Assembly: GCA_009809945.1 (NCBI GenBank)
Contig: WTPW01000660.1
Span: 282,601-346,600 of the forward strand
DNA length: 64,000 bases
Direction of reading: 5' to 3'
Origin: Gigaspora margarita
Taxonomy: Eukaryota; Glomeromycota; Glomeromycetes; Diversisporales; Gigasporaceae
Part shown: in pieces, positions 47,661 through 59,189 of the stretch
How positions within the stretch are numbered: position 1 is the stretch's first letter
Layout of the letters: every line of letters starts with the position of its first letter
Position numbers and translations under genes: made by a program
Notes under the pieces: generated by a model
Told to the model about the DNA's origin: nothing
Databases searched by the model: none
The model's input: the letters and a program-made list of their open reading frames with translations, nothing else

Positions 47661-47932
47661 CTTAAATCCAGGACTTTAGAACCTGGTTTTGGGACCTGGT
47701 CTTTAAAGACCAGGTTCCAATTTTAGGACCTAGGTCTATAGGTCCACAATAGGTTCTAAAATAAAATATAATAGAACTTAAAAATATTAGTAAACAAAGA
47801 ATTTTAATTGGTTAGAAAGTATTTAAACTAAGTCCAAAGACTTAATCATATTGGTCAGGTATAAGTTCTGGGACTTAGTATATGAGGACCTGGTCCTTGG
47901 ACCCATGTGATAGAACTTACAAGTCCTAGAAC
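47661..47932. mobile_element. GC-richer palindromic insertion with GGACCTGG words
   Basis: GGACCTGGTC, AGGACTT and their complements recur many times. The stretch separates two copies of module A/B sequence. The right end read backwards (CTAGGACTTGTAAG) resembles the left CAGGACTTTAGAAC, but no clean duplication was found. A hAT-like element is possible. Confidence 0.4.
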
Positions 47933-48245
47933 AAAGCATCAGTACAACTAGTCATATGGTGGAGTAAATGCTAGCTAGCCAAAGGTGTCAGAAATAAATT
48001 CAATTAAAGAACATGAAGTCTGCAAAATACATTATAAGTAATTTTAGCTAAGTAAATCAAATTGAAATGATGATATGCTTTCAGAAAATTAGCAAGTGAA
48101 ATTGCACCAGGTATCATCATAACAGTAGAATAAGCGAGAGGTAAAACTCGTGAGAAGCAGTATCAGCTAGTGGTTTCCTATCTGCTCAAAGCAGACTGGC
48201 TATTAAATAGGAAAATAGCAGAATCAGAAGACTGTTCCAATATTT
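47933..48245 (+). repeat. Dispersed repeat module A, copy 2
   Basis: Second copy of the 47095-47415 module, with roughly 15-20% differences by eye. See copy 1 for the shared blocks. Confidence 0.75.
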
Positions 48246-48868
48246 AAATATCGTAATTTTGTCATTTTCTTCTTTGATTTGTAATTCTGGTATGTATTGT
48301 ATCATGTAGGTTGTGATTGAGCTTGGTAAAGAAAAGAAATTAGTTATTATTTGCTCATTTGTTTGTTATTATTATTGCTATTATTATATTATTATTTTGA
48401 CATTGTGAAATGAAGTTATTATTATTGATTTGAATATTATAGGTGTTGTATTGCTATTTGTGCAGTAATAGGTATTGTGATTATAGTTGTCAACATAGTT
48501 TTTTTTATTATTATTATTTTGTAATTATAATTGTAGTGCTCAATGTGCCATTAATAGAAATAATATGAGAATAACTCAATTCCTATATGCTTTTATCAAT
48601 ATGGTTGCTATTGTAGCTGAGTGGGCCTGGATATATCTGTAAAATGTATCTGAGCTCTATCTGCCTATCTTTTGGACTAGTATAAGTTGAACCCCTCGCA
48701 TAACCAGTTTTGTTGTGTTTTTAGCTCTGAAACTGTAACCAGTAACATTTTCTGATAGTAAGGCTTGTTTGAGCTTGTTGATAAAATATCGTTTAGTTGC
48801 CTAAGACCATCAGCCTTAACAAATAACAGGTCTAGTAGATCAAGTGTTAATATCAACCTCTGGACTAC
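48246..48868. other. Gene-free stretch
   Basis: A (TTA)n-rich tract lies at 48365-48440. No supported feature. Confidence 0.35.
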
Positions 48869-49660
48869 CAGGCAAATTTGCCTAGAAAATTGCTATAAAT
48901 ATACTTATGATCCATATTTTTTAAAACTTAAAATATTTAATTAAAATTTTTTTTTGATAATATTTAAAAATAAGGATTATATTATAGTAGTATTTAATTT
49001 TATATTATAAGAAAAAAAGTTTAAGTTGCTTATAAGCTAAAAATAGACAAATTTTAAAAAAAATTTATTAGCCAAAAAAATTATTTACTTATTCTTGATG
49101 AACTCTATAAATATTAGCTCTAGCACCCTGTTCTAATACAATATTGTAGTTTATAAAAAGGATTATAACTTTAATTATTGCAACTTTAGTGATTTACTTG
49201 TAAAAATTAGAACTTTAATTAGAAGTAAAATTTTTTTTTATAGACAGGAACATATAAAATTTAAGAAAATCTAAAAAAAAGCTTTATAGTAAAAATTTTA
49301 AATTAAAAACTTCAAACTTTTATTACTTTAAAGTTTATTAATAATTTTAAAAATTTTATAATAAAGTTTATAAAATATATTTAAAAAAATATTCTTTAAA
49401 GGTTTAGGACACAGATAAGTATTTAAATTATATTTAGATATATATCTGAGTTTTTACTCTTAACAAAAGATTTAAGCAATAAAAGTTTTTGTTTTGTAAA
49501 AAGTTTCTATTAAATTTATAAAGATAAAAGCATGGTCTCACCTTTAACATTAAAAAAAAATATTCTATAAATAAAGTATACCCCATATTCTTAATAAACT
49601 TTTATTTTATTTAAAAAATTGTAAATATTTCTAAAAATTCCAGGCAAATTTGCCTAGAAT
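48869..49660. repeat. AT-rich segment bounded by 20-bp palindromic direct repeats
   Basis: CCAGGCAAATTTGCCTAGAA occurs at both limits in the same orientation (48869-48888 and 49641-49660). Its core AGGCAAATTTGCCT is itself a palindrome. The DNA between is extremely AT-rich, with no coding frame. This may be an element whose ends are palindromic or a duplicated target; the mechanism is unclear. Confidence 0.55.
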
Positions 49661-49667
49661 ACAGTTT

Positions 49668-49840
49668 AAGGGATAGTTGAGTTAATGATGAGTGCTATGC
49701 ATTCAGCTGTCTTGTAGTTCTTTGTGTGCACAAGTTGAATTGTAGCAAAGATACGTTGATTGATTTCCTCAAATTTTAATGCTTTAAACATTGGCACTTT
49801 AATTTGATTATGCTTAGTTGTAGAAAAGAGTTCTCCTAAT
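49668..49840 (-). pseudogene. Short unidentified coding-like remnant
   Basis: The minus strand is open over about 57 codons and has normal amino-acid composition (KVPMFKALKFEEINQRIFAT, then IQLVHTKNYKTAECIALII), ending at a TAA at 49668. I do not recognise a family. It abuts the AT-rich segment on its downstream side and has no start codon or upstream extension. Confidence 0.3.
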
Positions 49841-50412
49841 TATTCTAGATCATAAAATGCTATAGTAGCTATTGCCCAAACATCTTGTTATCCTATTCAT
49901 TCAGATTTTAATTGGCTTTTAGTGTTTGCAGGTGGCCCCATGTTATGTGTGATTTCTGGGTAATACAGACTTGTGCACATAATTTTTGTTAATAGTTTTT
50001 AATACCTCTATTACTAGAGGGTTATTGCATGTTTCTGTCTATTCAAAGTGATTCATCTTGTGGTAGTATTTTAATGCTAATAGGTATAACAAAAGAGTTG
50101 GAAGGGCCACTTTGTTGTGCATGTAGGTGATGAAATTAATGAAGTTTTCTTTAATGATGGGCCAGATTCTTCTTTGGCATTAAACTACTAGTTTGTATAT
50201 GTAATTGTTTTATATTGCCTTATTACTGATTTGTATATTTTGTTTGTTTGTGTTCTGTGCCCAGAATTGCAGCAGCCTGTTGGTCAAGTAGTTGAGTTTG
50301 GCTTGGACTTATAATCATTAGATCATTTTGCTTGTACATTTTGTTATAAGTAAAGTAGTATCATTGTGTCTACCTATTAATATAGAGAAGGGGTCAGTGA
50401 TATGAGGTTAGC

Positions 50413-50591
50413 AGGACCCTAAAATATACATAGATAGGCCAGGTTAATTATAGGGTTACTAAAAAAAAAAAGATCAGCAGAAAAACTTCAAAAATAAGCA
50501 AAAAATTACTATAAATAGAAAAGATCTGTATAAAAAACCTTAAAAATAAGCAAACTTATACCTGATCTATCTATGTATATTTCAGGGTCCT
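50413..50591. mobile_element. Small MITE family, copy 1 (179 bp)
   Basis: The ends AGGACCCTAAAATATACATA and, reverse-complemented, AGGACCCTGAAATATACATA are inverted copies. GGTTAGC borders both sides (50406-50412 and 50592-50598). The second copy is at 54894-55070. The 7-8-bp target suggests a hAT-like origin. Confidence 0.8.
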
Positions 50592-51089
50592 GGTTAGCAT
50601 ACTTGTGTAGAATCTCAGGCTGCAGGTAGCATAAAGTTGGATGTGTATTTAGAAATTGTATACTGTTATTTAAGAAGTATAAAAATTTAGTTTTCAGGCT
50701 TTTATCATTTCAGTACCGTGTTTATGGAGTATAGAAATTCTAGCTTTTATTGTTGTTTTTAGAGATTCTGGGGTTTGAGATTCTAATCTTTGGTTATTTA
50801 GTATATAGTTTGTAGAGATTCTAGACTATAGGTCTGTAGTTCTGGTTTAATTAGTGATTTCAGGCTTTCATAGGTTTGGTACTATCGTTCTTGAGGATTT
50901 TGAATCTTGGTTATAATAATCTTGGATCAGAAAAAAAGATTAGCTAATGCACTATTCAAAACTTTATATTAACTTCATTTTCTTGAAATTGTTATGATAT
51001 TATAATTTTTTTATATAGTTATATTGTTCTTTATGAATTTTTTTTGTATATCTTATATATATAGTTATGTATATACACGAGAACGAAAG
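50592..51089. other. Gene-free stretch
   Basis: Contains repeated AGATTCT/TAGAGATTCTGG words near 50755-50830, without clear units. Confidence 0.35.
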
Positions 51090-51310
51090 CATTTTGGGTT
51101 TGAAACCCCAAAATTAAAATTTGAAAATAAAATTGTTTTTGATCTATTTTACTTGAAAGATGAAATTATTTGATACTTTTTTTGAATAGACAAAATTATA
51201 AGAAATATATCTATATAAATTTTATTACTTTTTCTTATAAAAAATTTTAATTTTCTCTAATAAAGACAAAATAGGCCTTTTTCAAAAATCAATTTCAGTG
51301 GTATCACTAG
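51090..51310. repeat. Dispersed repeat, copy 2 (partner at 26217-26425)
   Basis: See the partner entry; the same blocks occur in the same order and orientation. Confidence 0.55.
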
Positions 51311-52295
51311 TTATGTGCTTGTTTAATATTAGTTTTTTTTATAGTTATGTTGTTTGTACCAATATTAGTTTTTTATATATATATAGTTATTTTTTTATTA
51401 TATAATTGATTTGAGTTATAATAAATTAAAATTGTGTTATCAGTATTACTATATTATTTTGATCAGGAATTTATCACTCTTAATTTTATTAAATAATATA
51501 ATTAGCCAATAAAAATTGATTATATAAATCACATGCTTGATATTGGTTAATAGTGAGTGACAGATTACCAGAACTAATAATACTCTAAAAATAATTAGAA
51601 ATTTATAGAAACATATACCTAGGGCTCTGACGGACCCGAACTGAGACCAGACTTTAGGCAAGTCTGAGTCCAGTTCGAAATTCGAACCGGACTCAGACTC
51701 GAACTATTTTAAAACTCAGTTCAGTCTGGGTCTGAATATCAAACTTTGGCTTGGTTTGGGTCCGGTTTGAGTCCAGTCTGAAAGTTTGAGTCTGGTCTGA
51801 ATATCCGAAAGTCATTGAGCAATACTGCAATAAGCAGATCAAGAAAATTGGTGTTTTTTTTTATTTTTTTTTTATTATTTATTTTAATTTATTTTATTTA
51901 TTTATTTAATATTATTATTTGTCACTCGACCCACACTTTCTATAACTATAAAATATACATATGGGGATTTCGCCTCGCTGCTCACGTGGTTCCCAGTTCT
52001 TTCCTAGAATTGAGCTCCGCTAATGTATCGCTTATCATTTTCTAGTATTCAGCCCATTTGATCAGTATCATTTCCTATACCCGAGTTATCCATCCAGGCT
52101 CTCGACCACTCCATAAGTCAACCTATTTCACTGAAGTGCCCATCTAGCAGTAGGAGGGCAGGTACTATCGACAAAGCTAGACTTGCGTCGAGCTAGTAGC
52201 AAAAATGAAAGAGGGAGAACAAACTTCTACTCCTTTCACCTTATATATCCATCCTTCATGATCTCATACTTACTCAATCCACTGAACAATTACTC

Positions 52296-52450
52296 ATGCA
52301 ATACCTCATCCTTACCCCTTTTCCATGCTTACCAAATTTTGTCACCAATACCTCATACTACCAAACCAATATTTCCTATGCAATACCTCATTTTTACTCC
52401 ATTTCTATATCCAAAAAATCTACTACCAATACATCATACTTACTATTCCC
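52296..52450. repeat. Degenerate tandem CAATACCTCAT units
   Basis: Four units of about 35-48 bp begin CAATAC(C/A)TCAT (52296, 52346, 52381 and 52428), each followed by a T/C-rich stretch. This creates the overlapping Pro/Tyr/Ser-rich frames seen here. Confidence 0.7.
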
Positions 52451-52953
52451 AACGCAAGGTTATGGACCCAGTTTATGGTCTCATAACAAATGATGCCACG
52501 TAGTGATGGGCCACGCACGGGATGCACAGGATTTTTAATATAAGATTATTTTACCTGCATTAGCATATCATCTGGCCCACATTAACAAATTATCCGGCCA
52601 GCTTTAACATAAGTGGGCCAATAACTAATTAGTATTTGATGTACATAAAAATATTATGCACGCATTAACTTTTTATTTGTTTCTCATTTGCACATATATA
52701 TGTACGTACAGAGATAATGCGCAATCTGTATGTTGAAATAAATTTTTTAAATTATCATTATTATATTAATAAAATGGGAATCTAGACTTTTAATTTCTTG
52801 CATAAATAATACAACAAGAATATTGTGTACTATATGGAAAAAATTCTCCAATTTCAGTGATTATTTAAAATGAATGATAAGGTAAATAAAATTTGAGCTT
52901 ATCATTTATGTGATATTAGATGATTAATGAGTATAAAAGTGACTATTTGATAA

Positions 52954-53393
52954 GGGCAGTGACAGATATTACGTAATATCCTAGAAGGGGGTCAAAAAAT
53001 TTTTTACATAAGACTAATTATGCAATTTGATTGGCTAATTGGTCTTATATGGAGGGAGGGGTAGCCAGTATTGTCACGGGACAGCTTTGGACGATGATTT
53101 GGACAATTTTAGCCAATTTTGGACAATTAAATAAAGTAAAATTACTTGAAATTTTATTAAGATAACCTATTTTAATTTTAACTGGAATGTGTTTAGCACC
53201 TAAAAAAATATATAGTTATATATTTTTTAATTAGATTTATTAATTATTAAAGCCTGGGCAAGCTTTGGACAATCTTGGACATTTGGACAATTTTGGACAT
53301 GGGCAAGCCAAAAAAGGCCGTGAACAGCCAAAACATACAACACTGGGGGTAGCTCTCTAATAAAATGATATTACGTAATATCTTTCACGGCCC
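52954..53393. mobile_element. PIF/Harbinger-type MITE split by a hAT MITE
   Basis: The ends GGGCAGTGACAGATATTACG and, reverse-complemented, GGGCCGTGAAAGATATTACG are flanked by TAA on both sides (52951-52953 and 53394-53396). Without the nested element it is about 152 bp. A 3-bp TWA target with GG-starting TIRs fits PIF/Harbinger. Confidence 0.8.
53066..53345. mobile_element. hAT-type MITE, 280 bp, nested
   Basis: A perfect 8-bp duplication GGGGTAGC flanks it (53058-53065 and 53346-53353). The ends are CAGTATTGT and, reverse-complemented, CAGTGTTGT. TTTGGACAATTTTGGAC-type words recur in both halves. Confidence 0.9.
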
Positions 53394-54893
53394 TAAGCCC
53401 GATTATGAATTTCTTATGAGTCGTTTATGAATTTTTGTACATATATAACCTGGTTACCTATAAATTTTTGTATGTATATACCTGATCACTTATAAATTTT
53501 TTAGTACATTTATACCTGATTATGCGCCTGATTACTTATAAATTTTTATGCGCTTATATGATTTGATCACTTTGTTGCCATTACAATTTTTGAATATATC
53601 TTTATATAATAATATTTAAAAATAAATTGAGAAAATTAATACAAATCTGAATTAATAAATTTAATAATTATAAGATTTGGATGTTTTAAATATAGGCAAA
53701 ATCTATATAAGCATTTTATTTGTAATAAATGCAGTAAGATTTATAAGAAATGATTATTATTTTAATGAGAAATAACATTCCTAGCAGTGATTTATATATA
53801 TATATTTATTAATCGTGAAAAAATCAGTAACTCTACTCGATCCCGCGAATCCCACGTGGATCCTGCATGGGATTTTTAAAAAAATTGGGATTTGCCATTA
53901 CTAATACCATGTGACTTTGTTCACAGCATCTCATAATAAATTTCCTCCAATGCTTAATTAATTACATCTTATACGTCTTATTTAAATTAATCAAATAGAT
54001 TGATCAGTTTAAGTAATAACCCCTGACCAAAATTAATTAATTCTCGTGACATCATAAACCTGTATAAGATCACTATAAGCTGTAAATTTAAAAATTTATG
54101 GTTCGAGTCTGGGTTCGAGTTCGTGTCTGGCCGGACCCAGACCAGACCCAAACCGGACTTCAGAGCCCTACATATACCCAATATGTATAAGATATTTGTT
54201 TACTATTTATATTGGGTACATGATATATTACAAAATATATATACACGATATATACCTAATATATATAGGATACATATACTATGTATATACTATATGTGCC
54301 CAACATGTGTCCAATATTCTACATGAACTCTACACGTATCAGGTATATGTATAAATATATCTTATATATATTGTGCACATGTTGTATATATATATTATAT
54401 ATATCAGATACCTGATATTATACTAATATATACAATTTTGATCTGTGTTCTACTTCCAACCTTAGTTTCATGGTCCAAGAGAGTTGAGTTCCAATTTGTA
54501 ACCAGGATCACTCTGTATTCTTTATTGTAGGACATTACGGTATGAAGTTTTGCCTAAAATATAACTCACTAATATAGTCTTTGTATGAATAAAGCTTATA
54601 TTCTCTATTTTCTAAAATAATTAGAACTGCATCCATGTTGGTCCTAAAAGCCAATAGCTATTCTAAAATATTTGCAAATGCTATATAATGGGAGCACCTT
54701 TTTATCAAGATGGTACTACCTTTCACTAACTGCAATGTATATTTATTTTCTGCTTTCTTTATACTTGATAACAGATTTTTGTATATAAAGTCTTGAAGGT
54801 TTATATATAAACCAAAGGCTACTGCCTTCTATAATTTGAGTGAAATATTGGGTTTGAAAAAAAGAGTCTCAATTATCTTTAGCCCATTTAGCC

Positions 54894-55070
54894 AGGATCC
54901 TGAAATATACATAAATAGGTCAGGTTAATTATAAAATTACTAAAAATAGAAAGATTTGCAGAAAAAACTTCAAAAAAAGCAAAATTACTAAAAATAGAAA
55001 GGATCTGTATAAAAACCCCCCAAAATAAGCAAACTAATATCTGATCTATCTATATATATTTTGGGGTCCT
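54894..55070. mobile_element. Small MITE family, copy 2 (177 bp)
   Basis: The ends are AGGATCCTGAAATATACATA and, reverse-complemented, AGGACCCCAAAATATATATA. The flanking 8-mers ATTTAGCC and ATCTAGCC match at 7 of 8. It is similar throughout to 50413-50591. Confidence 0.8.
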
Positions 55071-55078
55071 ATCTAGCC

Positions 55079-55974
55079 AATTTATAACCACCAAATTCGT
55101 ATGCTCTCAGTTTTTGCCACCAGGAGGTTAGAGAACCCATGGATATTATGGATATTTATGAAATTATTATAATCAAAAAATAGTACTTACATGCTATTGA
55201 TCTAAATAGGCACATATTCTTAGATGATATGGCTTGATATGTGCTTGGTGTTGTTGCATCCTGGCCTTGAATAGTAACCTTAGATGTTCTCATAATTAGG
55301 TCATTTAGTATAGAAATCAGAGATACTTACCAGTAAGTTGAACTTTCTCTTTCTCTTTGTTATTTGGTAAAGTACTTGCTAAGTTGACAGATTTCTGTAG
55401 CTGCTATAGTGCTGTTGTATGCTCTGCATGTATAGTAGTACTGTGTAGTACTATGTTACTGTTGTTGGTACTGGTTTGTATTGCTTGAGCCTACAGGCTA
55501 CTAATGTTTGCTTGATGCTATTCATTTCACATTCTCTGTTTGTTGAACTGGAAATCAATATACTACTTAATGGATTGAATGATCAATATAGTTGACAGGC
55601 AGATCAACTCATCAATGTATGCTTTTATTGAAAGGTCAATATGTGCATCAGGCCTGGGGTTGTTCACCATAGTTGCTAATACTGATGTGGTTGTGCTAGT
55701 TTTATAGCTGTGTGCAATCTCTTGTCACTATCATGTAGGTTTGGTCCTATGCTGTTTATGTTATATGTGTTATAATTATGTTGTTAATTTTTTTAAGGTT
55801 TATTATTAAGGTTTATTATTATTATATTGTTATTGTGTATTGTATTATTGTGTATTGCATTATTATTACTATTATTATTTTGGGGTTTTTTTCAGTTGTA
55901 TTTATTACTGTTTATAAATATTCTCTTTTTTTTATTTTTTTATTTAATTAATCAGGTTGCCAATGCAATTGATT
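55079..55974. other. Gene-free stretch
   Basis: TTATTATTG-rich simple sequence lies at 55790-55880. The plus-strand frame at 55827-56021 is Leu/Phe-rich and follows this composition. Confidence 0.35.
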
Positions 55975-56205
55975 TAGAATATTTATTCAAGAAATTTGTT
56001 TGCCAAAGAATAATATGTTGAAGTAGAGAAGAGTGTTAAAATTAGCTTTTTGTCATTAGTTATTTATATTAGTAGAAATCAGTGGCTTTTCTATTACATG
56101 TCTCTGGTTGCACTACTTAATTCCTTCAATTTGACTAATTGATTCGATCTCTGAACCTGATCCATGCCATTGCCCTATGATTTGATAGTTGGGATAGTTG
56201 CATTT
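55975..56205 (+). repeat. Dispersed repeat module B, copy 2
   Basis: Second copy of 47425-47660; see that entry. Module A is absent upstream here. Confidence 0.7.
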
Positions 56206-56276
56206 GGTGTATGACCCTGACCAGTTCTTCTATATCTTTTTGATTCATTAAACCTTGTTAACATGCATCAAATAAT

Positions 56277-57060
56277 TGAGGTTTGTTTATTATATGCATT
56301 TTGTATCTTTAAAATTGGATTAACTGAGGTGTAAATAACATTAATAATATGTGTTTATGAATCACATACTGTGTATTGCCAAAATAATAAGGTTTATAAC
56401 AATATCATGATAGAAACTAAAATAATTCCAATGTGAACTAATTTAACTCTAACCCTATTATAATTATTAGAATAGCATACAAGTTTTGTATAAGAATTTT
56501 TAACAGTAGTTCATAATAGAAACCACAATAATTTGATCAAACTCAACCTTAAAATGTATTATCTGTTGAATAGGTTTGTAACAGAATTTTTTATAGTAAT
56601 TTATGATAGAAATTACAATGATTTTAATACAAAATAATTCACCTTTTTATATTACTGGAATAGTGAGTTCTGTAGTGAAATTTAAAAAATCAAGTTTTAT
56701 TCATTATAGACACTTTTTATCTTTGAAATTTGATTAACTGAGATGTGGATAACATTAACGCATTAGTGAGTTACATACTGTGTATTGCCAGAATGGTACA
56801 TAATAGAAACCATAATTCTAATGTGAACTAATTAAACCCTAACACTGTATTGTGATAATTAGAATAGCACACAAGTTTTATATGAGAATTTTTAATAGTA
56901 ATTCATAATATAAACAACATATTATCTATTAAGTAGGTTTGTAACAGAATTTTTTTATAGTAATTCACAATAGAAATTACATAATTCTAATACAAAATAA
57001 ATTTTTTATCATCACAAAATAGTGAGTTCTGTAGCAGAATGTTAAAAATTCAAATTCATT
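56277..57060. repeat. Imperfect tandem duplication of about 400 bp
   Basis: The two units start near 56277 and 56698. Both contain GATTAACTGAG.TGT..ATAACATT, CATACTGTGTATTGCCA, AAGTTTT(G/A)TAT(A/G)AGAAT and GGTTTGTAACAGAATTTTT. A third unit starts near 57055 and is cut off. Confidence 0.75.
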
Positions 57061-57750
57061 CATTATAGGCACTTTGTATCATAAAGGGTGTTAGCAGCAC
57101 CCCATAAATACTTGTATATATATAAAATTGTATAAATTACAGTTCTATTAAAAAAACTGCTTTATAAATTTAATAAAAAAAATCGCATGATCAATAAAAA
57201 AAAAAGCACAATAGTAAAAAATTTACATGATTAAAAAATTTGACCAATTTTTACATTACTATATAGAATGCACTCATATTATTTTGTACATAGTATATTA
57301 CTTCTTTTGAGCCTGTCACTTCTTCTTTCTTGCAAAACATAATGTTAGTTTTCACTTGAATTAACATTTGAATTGACGATTGAATAATTTTAGGACTAAT
57401 GAGTAGGGTGCGGAATGGGCCGGGCTAAGCCCGGAAACTTGCAGGCCGGGCTGGGCTTTGGTTCAATTCGGGCCTTAATTTTTGAGCCCGCTATTGTTCG
57501 GGCCATACACAGATCGGGCTTGTTAAATAACGGGCTGGGTTCAAGCATTATAAGAAAGCCCAATAAGGCCCGATAATATCCGGTAAGCTTATAGTCAAAA
57601 TCAATAGAGAACTTGATGATATTAAATTACGGGTATAAGATTTCTCTTTCAGATTATCACAATAATACTAAATACTATCTACAATCGTTAACTGCTTGTC
57701 CTCTCTTCATAAGCGAAAACTAAACCCTTATATAGTTTTAATTCGTAGGN

Positions 57751-57850
57751 GAGCTTTAATNTCTCGATTGGAGCTTTGACCACCCGTTTGGAGCTTTGAT
57801 CACCCATTTGGAGCTTTGATCACCCATTTGGAGATCTAATCACCTGACTA
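57751..57850. repeat. Five tandem 20-bp units
   Basis: The period is exactly 20 bp around GAGCTTTGATCACCCATTTG, degrading at both ends. There is no spacer diversity, so it is a minisatellite and not a CRISPR array. Confidence 0.9.
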
Positions 57851-57946
57851 TGCCACAACTATGCCAATATAAAAAATACATAATTATACTAATAAAAGAA
57901 TAAAAATTGAGCATAAAGGTTTTTTTTTATCAGTATTGACCTACAT

Positions 57947-58351
57947 TCATATTGAGAATTCCATTTCTGTCTTTGCATTTCTCCTGTTTCCCACCGACTT
58001 CACACCTCTGATATTTTCAACCTTCATCATCCAAACTCTACAAGCACTATCAACTTCTGGGTCATTTTTATAAGACTCTCCAGCCATATCATACTTTCTG
58101 TTCACTGGGCTTTTATTATATTTAATTACACTAAACTGGGTCTTAAATGATTCAACTTTTTCTTCCACTCTACGCATGCAGCTTCTAAAGTTCCATACCT
58201 TCAGTTGGTTTTCCCTCTTCACCTTCAGTTCCATTCGATTCACTCTTGGTGCAACCTTTGACTCTATCATATCCCTCGTGATATCGTGCAGGTAGAATGT
58301 TTGGACGACCCACATGAGATTTGGGTTTATTTTTCCCGGCACTTCATACAT
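57947..58351 (-). other. Unrecognised 134-codon open frame inside the hAT element
   Basis: A continuous minus-strand frame of unusual length for this AT-rich DNA, with charged composition (MELKVKRENQLKVW, VESFKTQFSVIKYNK). It overlaps, in another frame, the reading that continues the Sel1 fragment (KNKPKSHVGRPNILPARYHE). Only one of the two frames can be the original coding one. I recognise no family; it is probably either captured sequence or a shadow of the Sel1 gene tail. Confidence 0.3.
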
Positions 58352-58537
58352 TCTTATTTTTATCTTTGGTTAGGCCGATTCCAATGTGATAACAACGCTT
58401 AAGACCCCATATTATACTAGTATGACCCGTATCAGTAGGTTTTTGATAATTATTGAATGTCTTGGGTTCATACTTTTCAATTCCGATCCCATTTTTGTAA
58501 GAGTTACCAAGATTGTTCATTCCTTCAACATGACCTA
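58345..58537 (-). pseudogene. Sel1-like repeat fragment captured in a hAT element
   Basis: Minus-strand translation from 58537 gives GHVEGMNNLGNSYKNGIGIE, then KYEPKTFNNYQKPTDTGHTS, then WGLKRCYHIGIGLTKDKNKN. These are the NLG.SY.NGIGIEKDE..AF.YYQK.AD.GH pattern of nearly two Sel1 repeats. A TGA at 58345 ends it. There is no start, and a minisatellite lies directly upstream. It is independent of the Sel1 fragment at 13443-13662, since the sequences differ and the carrying elements are of different types. Confidence 0.75.
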
Positions 58538-58564
58538 TAGTTTTTTAAAAACTAATAAATTTTG

Positions 58565-58930
58565 TCAAAAAAGAATAAAGGCTTTGTTTGAATGAAAATA
58601 GGCCTTGCNGAANAATAGTATTNAAATTTNANACAATTTTTTTTTAAAANNGAATTTTCGTCAAAAAATAATTAGAATTGAATAAAGGCTTTGTTTGAGC
58701 GAAAATGTAGAATAGGAATTGAAACTTTTTTAAAAACAAATTTTCGTTGAAAATAATTAGAAATGAATAAAGGCTTCGTTTGAATGAAAATGGACTTTGC
58801 CAAAGAATAGGAATTGTAATTTTATAAAAATTTTTAAAACCGAATTTTCGTCGAAAAATAATTAAAATGAATAAAGGCTTCGTTTGAGCAAAAATGGATC
58901 GTGCCAAGAATAGGAATTGAAACTTTATGA
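58565..58930. repeat. Four minisatellite units of about 85-105 bp
   Basis: Each unit contains GAATAAAGGCTT(T/C)GTTTGA, AATAGGAATTG and AATTTTCGT(C/T)GAAAA. Several Ns fall in the first unit (58609-58651), probably where copies were merged in assembly. Confidence 0.8.
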
Positions 58931-59189
58931 CTTACATGCGACAAATATGTATGTCAATATTTAGTCCTAGGTTGTTTGAAGTTAATTTTTCATAAGTGAA
59001 AAATTTTAGTAATGCATATAAATTTGCGGGCCGGGCCGGGTATAGTTTTAAATAAGGCCCAGCCCGATTTATTTCACGGGCTTTTTTTTTTTCACAGCCC
59101 GGGCTCGGGCCTACAAATAATTTTCAGGCTAAGTTTCAGGTCTAAGCAGGCCTGGCCCATCCCGGCCCATCCCACACCCTACTAATGAG

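Larger units (their letters stand above)
51620..54170. mobile_element. hAT-type element, 2.55 kb, containing two other elements
   Basis: A perfect 8-bp duplication CATATACC flanks it (51612-51619 and 54171-54178). The ends TAGGGCTCTGA are inverted copies. AGTC(C/T)(A/G)GTCTGA words and relatives fill both subtermini (51620-51810 and about 54090-54170). No transposase can be read; the interior has a degenerate tandem repeat (52296-52450) and a Harbinger-type MITE that itself carries a hAT MITE. Open frames at 52183-52503 and 51815-52045 have no family resemblance. Confidence 0.9.
57404..59181. mobile_element. hAT-type element, 1.78 kb, carrying a Sel1 gene fragment
   Basis: A perfect 8-bp duplication CTAATGAG flanks it (57396-57403 and 59182-59189). 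The ends are TAGGGTGCGGAATGGGCCGG and, reverse-complemented, TAGGGTGTGGGATGGGCCGG. GGGCCGGGC, CGGGCT and GCCCGG words recur in both subtermini. Inside are a 20-bp tandem array (57751-57850), a minus-strand Sel1 fragment (58345-58537) and a roughly 90-bp minisatellite (58565-58930). No transposase can be read, so it is a non-autonomous element with captured host sequence. Confidence 0.9.

Noticed and set aside
47661-47932. Definite hAT element
   Set aside because: Repeated words and partly similar ends, but no matching 8-bp duplication; kept only as a low-confidence insertion.
52183-52503. 106-codon frame and its overlapping partner
   Set aside because: Both arise from the CAATACCTCAT tandem repeat inside a hAT element.
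54240-54420. Tandem TATATAC-rich stretch as an array
   Set aside because: Irregular AT-rich words with no constant unit; simple-sequence background.
57751-57850. CRISPR-like regular 20-bp repeat
   Set aside because: Units are contiguous, without spacers, inside a eukaryotic hAT element.
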